A stretch of DNA of 6,733 bases from an uncultured bacterium (GTDB taxonomy: Bacteria; Bdellovibrionota_C; UBA2361; CAKMMH01), in the NCBI GenBank assembly GCA_927798255.1, contig CAKMMH010000097.1, forward strand, positions 1-6,733. Reading direction: 5' to 3'. Positions within the stretch are counted from its first letter, which is position 1. Each line of letters begins with the position of its first letter. Below, one piece after another: positions 1 to 5,555 of the stretch. Under the pieces are notes generated by a model that searched no databases, was not told the DNA's origin, and was given only the letters and a program-made list of their open reading frames with translations. A program made the position numbers and the translations under genes.

Positions 1-599
1 AGAGTTGTTGTTTTGTCATCATATATACATAACCAATGTTTATTCCCTTCAGTAATAATTTTTTTTAAAATTTCTTCTGTAGTTATTGGAAATGAAAATG
101 TGTAAATAGCTGGAAACATATATCCTTCAAGATTTCCACTTGGGATTCCTAATTTTATAATATAATTTTTATTATAGAATTTATCTTCAAGTGCTTGTCT
201 GTTTTCAATACCAATGTTTGAAAGTTTATCAATTACATTTGTAATAGTATCTCCTGCTGAAATTACTAATTCTCTAAACTTTAATTCGCCATTATTAATT
301 TTTTTTACTATCTGAAGTGGGGTCATTGAGGGCGAAAGCTCAAATTCACCTGCAATTAGCGGGCGTTTCAAAGAACGGATTTTGGATATTATATAAAAAC
401 TCCACCAATTTTTTATAATCTTTTCATTTTCTAATATTTTCCCAGTTTGTTTAGCATCTTTTGAAACTATAATAAGCTTTGTTTCAGTTGATTTTGAATT
501 ATAGGGAGTTAAAAGTAGTAAATGTAATATAAAGTAAGTAAATACTGCTGAAAGAATTGGAATAACAAACAATAAAATAATTTTAACAATTGGTTTCAT
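1..599 (-). CDS. mltG: Endolytic murein transglycosylase MltG, N-terminal part (runs off the left edge)
   Basis: MltG is an inner-membrane lytic transglycosylase that cleaves nascent glycan strands in the periplasm and helps set glycan length. The reverse strand reads open from an ATG at 599-597 to position 1 (199 complete codons). Residues 1-33 give a short Lys-containing start and a long hydrophobic segment, fitting the single N-terminal anchor. Family landmarks follow: AGEFELSPSMTPLQIV at about 83-98 (the LysM-like region) and LEGYMFPAIYTF at about 158-169, matching the family's LEGYLFPDTY signature. The catalytic Glu region lies beyond the window, so catalytic competence cannot be judged. 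Two signatures deviate: the usual PDTY reads PAIY, and the usual IPEG stretch reads ISAGDT near 113-118. It follows ruvX on the same strand after 49 nt and is probably co-transcribed with it. No clear Shine-Dalgarno precedes the ATG. Family assignment is firm. Confidence 0.88.
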   Translation of the reverse strand, partial: MKPIVKIILLFVIPILSAVFTYFILHLLLLTPYNSKSTETKLIIVSKDAKQTGKILENEKIIKNWWSFYIISKIRSLKRPLIAGEFELSPSMTPLQIVKKINNGELKFRELVISAGDTITNVIDKLSNIGIENRQALEDKFYNKNYIIKLGIPSGNLEGYMFPAIYTFSFPITTEEILKKIITEGNKHWLCIYDDKTTT

Positions 600-648
600 A
601 ATAAAAACTTTAAAAATTTAAAAATAACAATTTAATTATATATTTTAT

Positions 649-1065
649 CTATACTATAATACCTTCGTTTGTGAAATACCTTTCTAATATTATAGTAGCA
701 GACACAGAATCAACAATGCCTGAATTTCTAGTTTTTTGATCTTTACCTTTTAAATTAAGTCTTTCAATAGCTTCTTGTGAGCTATAGTATTCATCGACAA
801 AGACAACATTTACCTTATTTTCATTTGATAATTTATTTGCAAATAAGCGTATCTTCTGAGATGTCGTAGTTTCATTATTATCTTCATCTAATGGAAGTCC
901 GACAACAAGAAGTGAGATTTGCTTTTCATTTATAATGTTTTTTATTTTTATGTCAGCTTCGCTTTTTTTTATTGCTTGCAAAGGGAAACAATTTTTAGTT
1001 TCTTCATATCCTATCGCAACTCCAATTCTAGCTTCACCAACATCTAATGAAAGTATGTTTTTCAT
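649..1065 (-). CDS. ruvX: RuvX/YqgF family RNase H-fold nuclease (putative pre-16S rRNA nuclease / Holliday junction resolvase-like)
   Basis: 138 aa, the usual length for the YqgF family of small cytoplasmic RNase H-fold nucleases, linked to 16S rRNA 5' maturation in E. coli and once proposed as alternative Holliday junction resolvases. Motifs seen in order: LSLDVGEARIGVAIG (5-19) with the first acidic residue D8; LLVVGLPLDEDNNETT (52-67); VVFVDEYYSSQEA (87-99) with E92; and DSVSATIILERYF (119-131) with D119. The three acidic positions expected for metal binding are all present. In the third motif the common DERLTS-like form reads DEYYSS, a modest divergence. The ATG is at 1065-1063 with no evident Shine-Dalgarno; the stop is TAG at 651-649. 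mltG follows 49 nt downstream on the same strand, so the two likely share a message. The gene is divergent from the M23 peptidase gene. Family identity is secure; the exact substrate is inferred from homologues. Confidence 0.92.
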   Translation of the reverse strand: MKNILSLDVGEARIGVAIGYEETKNCFPLQAIKKSEADIKIKNIINEKQISLLVVGLPLDEDNNETTTSQKIRLFANKLSNENKVNVVFVDEYYSSQEAIERLNLKGKDQKTRNSGIVDSVSATIILERYFTNEGIIV

Positions 1066-1355
1066 AAAAGCGTTTTATTTTATAAAATTTTAAATTGACA
1101 AACATATTAAGTAATAAAAACAATAAATTACAATCAAAATATAAATGATTTTGAATAAAATTTCTAGTATGAATCTTTTGCAAATTTATAAAAGAGTGCT
1201 TAAGTCTATTTAATTTTTAAAATAATAGCTATACTTATGAATAGTTATTCTACTTAAATTTGTGAAGGCAGTTTTTATTTTATGCTGCATACGTGTTGTA
1301 CACTTTTTGAAAAACCTGTCTTTTTTTAATTTATTTTTTGGAATGTTTTTTGTTT
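1066..1355. other. Divergent AT-rich intergenic region between ruvX and the M23 peptidase gene
   Basis: This 290 bp stretch separates two divergently transcribed genes and should hold both promoters. No coding frame with recognisable content was found. Visible signals are weak. A TTGAAA at 1307-1312 followed 17 nt later by TTTATT at 1330-1335 could be a promoter for the peptidase gene. A small dyad GTGT-TGT-ACAC lies at 1293-1303. A longer imperfect hairpin pairs AATAGCTAT (1224-1232) with ATAGTTATT (1241-1249) around an 8-nt loop. On the reverse strand a TTGTCA (1099-1094) has no good -10 at normal spacing. Such matches are common by chance at this base composition, so none is called as a site of its own. 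Confidence 0.45.
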
Positions 1356-2897
1356 ATGGATTTTATAAAGAATAATAAGCTAACTTGCATGCTTGGAATG
1401 CTATGCTTGATAATGAGTTTTGTTTCAGCTTTTAGTAATAATAAAACTGATTTAAAAAATACGGTTTCATCTCAAAAAGAATCTTTTCAAGTTGCTGATA
1501 ATCAAATCGTTAAAGATTTAGATTCATCAAGTAAAAATACTAGTCTTAAAAATTTAAAAGAAGACAGCAATATTAATTCTAATTTATTGGATAATTTAAA
1601 TATTAATTTAGTAAGAAATGATGATGATGAGTTAAATGGCATTTTACAATCAGAATCAAAGAAATTAATGAATGAATCAAATGAAGAATTATTAGCAAGA
1701 TTACAATTTAATGAAAGTGAAGATGAACTTGGCGCTAGTATGGAAGATACTGCAAAGGATTTGCAGGCAAATTATACACCTAAAAATTATATAGATTACA
1801 AAATTTCTCAAGGTGATACATTTACTCAAATTTTCTTAAAACAAGGGGATACTACAAAAGCAAGTTTAAAAGCATATGAGGCGTTAAGAAAAGTTAATAA
1901 ATCTTATACTTCTTTAAGACTTGGAGAAATTATTAAAATTTACAAAAAAGATGGAAAGATAGATAAAATTGAAAAGAAACTTCCTTTAGGAAAAGAAGTA
2001 ACATTAACTTTAAATGATGATGGCTCATTTACTGCAAAAGTTTATGAACCAAAAATTATTGAAAAAGATAGAGTAGTAACAGGAAAAATTAGTAGTTGTT
2101 TTTCAGTAGAGGCAAAAAAGTTAGGAATACCAAATGATGTAATAGACCAGTTCGTGGATTTATTTGCAGGAAAAGTTTCTTTCCGTTCATCATTAAGGCG
2201 AGGTGATGTATTTTCAATTAAATATAGTGAAAAAAGAACAGATGATGGGATGTTTCTTTCAGCAGGAAGTATAAAGGCAGCTTCTATTATTAATCAGGGA
2301 AAATTTTTATCTCTTGTTGGTTACAAGGGAAAAAGTGGAAAGATGAGTTATTTTAATGAAAAAGGGGAAACTGCTGGAAATTATATGCTTAGATATCCTG
2401 TAAAATTCAGTAGAATTTCTTCTGTTTTTTCTGACGGTAGGCTTCATCCAATTTTAAAAACAAAAAGACCACATAATGGAGTTGATTTTGCAGCACCTAC
2501 AGGAACTCCTGTAAGAAGTGTGGCTGATGGACGAGTTGTTTTTGCTGGCTGGAATGGCGGGGCTGGAAAGATGATTAAGATTCAGCATAGCTCAAAATAT
2601 AAAACTGCTTACATGCATTTATCAAAAATTGGTTCAAATATAAAGGTTGGAAAGTATGTAAGCCGTGGAGATTATATTGGGGATGTTGGATCGACAGGTT
2701 TATCAACTGGTCCTCATTTGCATTATAGTTTTTATATAAATGATAGATATGTAGACCCGTTAAAAATAGATTTACCATCTTTACCGATAGGTGGGGATAC
2801 TATTCCAAATGCATATTTAAAAAATGCTATTGCGGAGCTTAGGGTAAATACAGAAAAGATGATGGCATCTCGTGATAATGACGAACCTCAAGTATAA
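1356..2897 (+). CDS. Periplasmic M23 (LytM-type) peptidoglycan endopeptidase, ShyA/MepM/Csd3-like
   Basis: This is a predicted zinc metallo-endopeptidase that cleaves peptide cross-links in peptidoglycan to allow wall growth or shape change. From the ATG at 1356 it has 513 aa. Residues 1-25 look like a signal peptide or anchor (Lys-rich start, hydrophobic core, VSA before FSNN). Residues 26-140 are an Asn/Ser/Asp/Glu-rich, low-complexity linker. A LysM/OapA-like region (YKISQGDTFTQIF) begins near 147. The Csd3/ShyA-type middle domain runs from about 240 to 345. The M23 domain is at about 347-475 with the HxxxD zinc motif H373-N-G-V-D377 and the HLH motif H454/H456; H421 in YMHL is also conserved. 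The catalytic set is complete. A TTG at 1338 would add six residues, but the ATG is preferred: it starts the Lys/hydrophobic signal directly and has GGAA at 1340-1343, though the 12-nt spacing is long. The methyltransferase gene follows after 18 nt. The exact cross-link cleaved (commonly D,D 3-4) is inferred. Confidence 0.93.
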   Translation: MDFIKNNKLTCMLGMLCLIMSFVSAFSNNKTDLKNTVSSQKESFQVADNQIVKDLDSSSKNTSLKNLKEDSNINSNLLDNLNINLVRNDDDELNGILQSESKKLMNESNEELLARLQFNESEDELGASMEDTAKDLQANYTPKNYIDYKISQGDTFTQIFLKQGDTTKASLKAYEALRKVNKSYTSLRLGEIIKIYKKDGKIDKIEKKLPLGKEVTLTLNDDGSFTAKVYEPKIIEKDRVVTGKISSCFSVEAKKLGIPNDVIDQFVDLFAGKVSFRSSLRRGDVFSIKYSEKRTDDGMFLSAGSIKAASIINQGKFLSLVGYKGKSGKMSYFNEKGETAGNYMLRYPVKFSRISSVFSDGRLHPILKTKRPHNGVDFAAPTGTPVRSVADGRVVFAGWNGGAGKMIKIQHSSKYKTAYMHLSKIGSNIKVGKYVSRGDYIGDVGSTGLSTGPHLHYSFYINDRYVDPLKIDLPSLPIGGDTIPNAYLKNAIAELRVNTEKMMASRDNDEPQV

Positions 2898-2915
2898 TGC
2901 TATATTAATATCATT

Positions 2916-4175
2916 ATGAAAGAAGTTGTCGTAAAAGTATTAAATCCCACATATAGTAAAGATTTTATAGGTGTCGTTATAAAATCAGATGATGATAGCA
3001 TTATAAATAAAAAAATTTTTTTACCTTATGTTATCCCTGGTGAAATTGTAAAAGCTAAAATTACAAAAGATTCAAAGACGTTTTTAAGAGGTGAGCCTTT
3101 AGAAATTTTAGAGGTTTCACCTTTTAGAGTAGAGCCTAAGTGTCCACTTTTTTATCAATGTGGAGGATGTCATTTCCAGCATATAGAGTATAGTGAGCAA
3201 TTAAGATTAAAGAAAAAAGTAGTTAGTGATTATTTAAAAATTCATGGCAAGGTTTCTCTTGATTTTGATATAAATGTGTTAGGCGAGGGAAAACTTTTGC
3301 CATTTAATTATAGAAAAAGGGCGCTTATTCATATTTTAGAAAATGGCAAAATGGGTTTTTTTAGAAATGAAACTCATGATGTTGTTTCATTTGATGAGTG
3401 TCAAATACTATCTAAAAAATTAAATGAAAGTTTTAAAGAGTTAAAACCAGAAATAAGTAAGTATGGAAAGTATTTTTATTCATTAGTTTTAGATGATGAT
3501 GTGGAAAATATTTTTGCCATTTTAAATATTAGAGAAGAGTATCAAGTTAAAGAATTAAGAGAAAAAAACTTTTTTGATATATATAAAAAATTTCCTTATA
3601 AATTTATTTTTGAATATAGAGGAAAGGAGATTTTTAAAAATTTTGAATTTGAAGAATCTGCAGGTCATTTTTCGCAAGTAAATATTGAAGCAAATAAGTA
3701 TTTAGTAAATTTTGTAAAAGATGAATCTTTTAAGAGAGGACCTTTTAATAGTGTAACAGAGCTTTATGCAGGCTCAGGTAATTTTACATTTATGTTATCT
3801 AGCATTTCAAAAAAGATTACAGCGGTAGAGTTAGATGGTAAGCTTGTAAAAAGAGGTGAAAATATTTCGAAAGAAAAAAATTTAGGAGATAAGATTTTAT
3901 TTATTCAAAGTTCGTGTGAAAAGTTTGTAAAGAAGAACAAGCTTGGAAATTTAGTTTTATTAGATCCGCCAAGAGGTGGAGCAAAAGAAGTTGTAAAATA
4001 TATTAATCCAAAGGATACAAACATAGTTATTTATATAAGTTGTGCCTTACCGACATTTGAGCGTGATTTAAAAGAGTTACTTAGCAAAGGCTACAAAATT
4101 TCTTCCTTTTCAATTCTTGATATGTTTCCTAATACTTATCATGTGGAGACGGTAGGGGTGTTAGAAATTATTTAA
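2916..4175 (+). CDS. RlmD/RumA-type RNA (uracil-C5) methyltransferase with TRAM domain and Fe-S cluster
   Basis: SAM-dependent enzyme making 5-methyluridine in RNA; E. coli RlmD modifies U1939 of 23S rRNA. It is 419 aa, close to the family norm. A TRAM-like RNA-binding domain covers about 1-60. The 4Fe-4S ligands are C76, C82, C85 (CPLFYQCGGC) and C162 (FDECQIL), the same pattern as E. coli RlmD. FSQVN is at 252-256. The SAM-binding motif ELYAGSGNF is at 282-290, DPPRGG at 350-355, the nucleophile C376 sits in YISCALPTFERD, and the general-base region DMFPNTYHVE ends at E411. The enzyme therefore looks intact. The motifs do not separate RlmD from RlmC or from other uridine-54/747/1939 enzymes, so no symbol is given. 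The start lies 18 nt after the peptidase stop with no visible Shine-Dalgarno, suggesting co-transcription with the upstream gene. It converges on the marC-family gene. Confidence 0.94.
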   Translation: MKEVVVKVLNPTYSKDFIGVVIKSDDDSIINKKIFLPYVIPGEIVKAKITKDSKTFLRGEPLEILEVSPFRVEPKCPLFYQCGGCHFQHIEYSEQLRLKKKVVSDYLKIHGKVSLDFDINVLGEGKLLPFNYRKRALIHILENGKMGFFRNETHDVVSFDECQILSKKLNESFKELKPEISKYGKYFYSLVLDDDVENIFAILNIREEYQVKELREKNFFDIYKKFPYKFIFEYRGKEIFKNFEFEESAGHFSQVNIEANKYLVNFVKDESFKRGPFNSVTELYAGSGNFTFMLSSISKKITAVELDGKLVKRGENISKEKNLGDKILFIQSSCEKFVKKNKLGNLVLLDPPRGGAKEVVKYINPKDTNIVIYISCALPTFERDLKELLSKGYKISSFSILDMFPNTYHVETVGVLEII

Positions 4176-4180
4176 TTGTG

Positions 4181-4235
4181 AGTCTACCCCATTATAATGT
4201 AATCCGCACAAGCCCGACACCGTAAGGGGGCGACT
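4181..4235. other. GC-rich, potentially folded element between converging genes (possible terminator or repeat unit)
   Basis: This lies in the 85-bp gap between two converging stop codons. AGTC (4181-4184) and CCCC (4187-4190) can pair with GACT (4232-4235) and GGGG (4226-4229), leaving a 2x2 internal mismatch and closing a 35-nt interior. Within the interior are a perfect 10-bp palindrome CATTATAATG (4190-4199) and a GCCC/GGGC pairing option (4212-4215 with 4228-4231). The block 4204-4234 is far richer in G and C than the flanks. A run of four T lies just after the right arm (4239-4242), so a rho-independent terminator for the rightward operon is possible. However, the long interior and weak T-tract are not typical, and the leftward strand shows no T-run. 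A palindromic repeat unit or small structured RNA is the alternative. Confidence 0.35.
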
Positions 4236-4260
4236 AAATTTTGCATTAATCAATGTTTCC

Positions 4261-4956
4261 TTAATTACTCTTAACAATTTCATGTGTGAATTCTGGGTTT
4301 ATGACTCCGGGGAGTAATTGATTTATACCTTCTATCATAAATTGAATTGCTATTGCACACAAAATTAAACCCATAGTTCTTGAAATTATATCCATGAAAT
4401 TTTTTCCGAAAATTCTTGAAAACCAATTTGATATAAGAAGAAAACTTGCAACTATTGAGCTTACAAGAAACATGGCTATAACTGCTGCGATAGTATTAGT
4501 TACGCCTGAAATTTGTTGAGAATATAATATTACAGTTGTTGCAACTCCAGGGCCTACAAAAATCGGTATTGCAAGAGGTACTACTAAAGAAGCTACTCTT
4601 TTCTTTGCTTGTTTAAAAGTGCTTTTTTCTTCAGGCTCTGCGACAAAATCGTTTGTATCAAAATTTTTTCTTCCATTAATTGTTCTTAGACCAATAAGTA
4701 AAATTAAAATTCCACCAGCAATACGGAATGCAGGTATTGTTATTCCAAATATTTTAAGTAGCGATTCTCCCGTTAAAAAGAAAATAAGCATTATTACAAA
4801 AATAATAAGTGATAGTAACATTGCAATATCTTTTTGTACTATTTTCGAGTCATTTCTAACTTGATCGATAAAAACGGGAATATTTCCAACAGGGTTAATG
4901 ATAGCAAGTATTGCAATAAAAAAATTTGATATTAAAGAAAGATTAAGATTATTCAT
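4261..4956 (-). CDS. MarC family integral membrane protein
   Basis: 231 aa from the ATG at 4956-4954. MarC proteins (UPF0056) are inner-membrane proteins with about six membrane segments. Their function is unsettled, and the early link to multiple antibiotic resistance was not upheld. Hydrophobic segments are seen at roughly 9-29, 44-62, 72-91, 123-145, 155-178 and 193-212. The family signature NPVGNIPVF lies at 21-29, and the second half carries PLAIPIFVGPGVAT at 127-140, the matching repeat of the internal duplication. The charged loop at 92-121 fits a cytosolic or periplasmic linker. A TTG at 4971 would add five residues, but the ATG gives the normal family N-terminus, only ~20 residues before NPVGN. 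No good Shine-Dalgarno is visible at either start. It is transcribed toward the methyltransferase gene and appears to stand alone. Confidence 0.9.
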   Translation of the reverse strand: MNNLNLSLISNFFIAILAIINPVGNIPVFIDQVRNDSKIVQKDIAMLLSLIIFVIMLIFFLTGESLLKIFGITIPAFRIAGGILILLIGLRTINGRKNFDTNDFVAEPEEKSTFKQAKKRVASLVVPLAIPIFVGPGVATTVILYSQQISGVTNTIAAVIAMFLVSSIVASFLLISNWFSRIFGKNFMDIISRTMGLILCAIAIQFMIEGINQLLPGVINPEFTHEIVKSN

Positions 4957-5195
4957 AATGTTTACAAACAATAAATGTATAAATTGATATTTTAATGTAA
5001 TGAGAATATTACAAAAATTTTTTAATAAATGAAATAATACTTTTTTAAATGCAGAGAGAGAAAAAAATTTAAGATTTTTTAGATGTATGTATTAAAACTA
5101 AATTTTTTAGTGTTCAAATGGTGATTTTTTGATATTTTTGAGAAAATTTCTCCTTAAACACCAAATAATGCATTGTTAAAATTAATAAAGTTTGA

Positions 5196-5330
5196 GTCTT
5201 TGAAAAAGTGATGTGCTATATCATGAATAAGAAAAAAGTTATAGTAAGCTTAGCAAACAAACACGCAATTAATTTTTATAAGAAAAACGGCTTTGATGAT
5301 TTTAATTTAACGCTAACGGCTAAGATTTAA
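5196..5330 (+). pseudogene. Relic of a GNAT-family N-acetyltransferase (C-terminal end only)
   Basis: The forward frame reads FEKVMCYIMNKKKVIV and then SLANKHAINFYKKNGFDDFN to a TAA at 5328-5330. The pattern N-x-x-A-x-x-FY-x-K-x-GF is the characteristic motif B end of GNAT acetyltransferases, which bind acetyl-CoA and acetylate small molecules or protein amines. A stop (TGA at 5193-5195) closes the frame immediately upstream, and I find no frame upstream carrying the motif A (Q/RxxGxG/A) acetyl-CoA site. Only about 45 codons remain, against a usual ~150. The only ATG (5223) would make a 35-residue peptide lacking the cofactor site, so this is best read as a decayed or deleted gene end. A chance resemblance cannot be excluded, but the spacing of the motif is good. 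Confidence 0.45.
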
Positions 5331-5455
5331 ATACAAATTATTTCGATAAAGAAATCTTAAAGATAATAGATTTTAAAGAAAAGTTTTTTAAGGAAAGATT
5401 ATAGAACTAAAAATTAATATAATAAAATCAATATGTTGCGTTGTTTTTTACAATG

Positions 5456-5532
5456 TATGCTTGAAATTTGAATATTTGTATGAATAAAATCTATCTATAC
5501 GTATGAATGAAATCTGAATATTTGTATGAATA
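5456..5532. repeat. 23-bp direct tandem repeats upstream of the ATPase gene
   Basis: Units start at 5456, 5479, 5502 and 5525, each opening with TATG and spaced exactly 23 bp. Units 1 and 3 agree at 20 of 23 positions, units 2 and 3 at 17 of 23. The fourth keeps mainly its first seven bases (TATGAAT) and grades into unrelated sequence. The 18-mer TGAATATTTGTATGAATA occurs exactly at 5469-5486 and again at 5515-5532. The array ends about 23 bp before the ATPase ATG. A period near two DNA turns is what repeated protein-binding sites (operator or iteron-like) often show, but simple slippage in AT-rich DNA could also produce it. Confidence 0.7.
5461..5490 (+). promoter_or_regulatory. Candidate sigma70-type promoter for the ATPase gene, inside the repeat array
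   Basis: TTGAAA at 5461-5466 (5 of 6 to TTGACA) and TAAAAT at 5485-5490 (5 of 6 to TATAAT) are separated by 18 nt, in the right orientation and about 65 nt ahead of the ATPase ATG. Both boxes fall within repeat units 1 and 2, so a protein binding the repeats would compete with RNA polymerase. The high A/T content makes chance matches likely, so support is moderate. Confidence 0.33.
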
Positions 5533-5545
5533 TAAATTTTTAAAT

Positions 5546-5548
5546 AGG
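5546..5548 (+). promoter_or_regulatory. Shine-Dalgarno core (AGG) of the ATPase gene
   Basis: AGG sits 7 nt before the ATG at 5556, an ordinary spacing. It fixes this start, and it is the only well-placed Shine-Dalgarno core seen in front of any gene in the window. Confidence 0.5.
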
Positions 5549-5555
5549 TTACGCT

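Larger units (their letters stand above)
4957..5555. other. Long AT-rich intergenic region with a gene relic and direct repeats
   Basis: About 600 bp without an intact gene, between the divergently oriented marC-family and ATPase genes. Positions 4957-5195 hold nothing I can assign beyond A/T runs and presumably the marC-side promoter, for which no convincing -35/-10 pair was found. Positions 5196-5330 carry a GNAT acetyltransferase C-terminal relic. After it, 5324-5404 is a 26-codon open stretch in another frame, with no start codon, reading DLNTNYFDKEILKIIDFKEK and a short basic tail; it may be further gene debris or chance. An inverted pair AAATCT/AGATTT occurs at 5352-5374. Positions 5456-5532 form a 23-bp direct repeat array ending just before the ATPase gene. 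The mix of debris and repeats fits a past insertion or deletion site. Confidence 0.55.

Noticed and set aside
1077..1088. Perfect 12-bp palindrome ATTTTATAAAAT ahead of ruvX.
   Set aside because: A/T-only palindromes of this size are expected by chance at this base composition, and there is no repeat elsewhere to support an operator.
1224..1249. Hairpin AATAGCTAT/ATAGTTATT as a possible terminator.
   Set aside because: It is A/T-only with a G-T pair, has no T-tract, and no gene ends near it.
1338..1355. TTG start extending the M23 peptidase by six residues.
   Set aside because: The ATG at 1356 gives a more typical signal peptide, and the GGAA lies within the would-be extension rather than before it.
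2575..2778. A 67-codon reverse-strand open frame inside the M23 peptidase gene.
   Set aside because: It lies wholly within the conserved catalytic domain on the opposite strand and shows no family features, so it is a shadow of that gene.
4196..4236. On the reverse strand, a stretch beginning GTCGCCCCCTTACGG and later GCGGATTACATT resembles type I-C CRISPR repeats (GTCGC...CCTTACGGG...GTGGATTGAAA).
   Set aside because: There is only one copy, the internal spacing is wrong, the hairpin arms do not match, and no spacers or cas genes are present in the window.
4619..4864. An 81-codon forward open frame opposite the marC-family gene.
   Set aside because: It is antisense to a well-supported membrane protein gene and has a low-complexity Ile/Ser/Lys composition typical of shadow frames.
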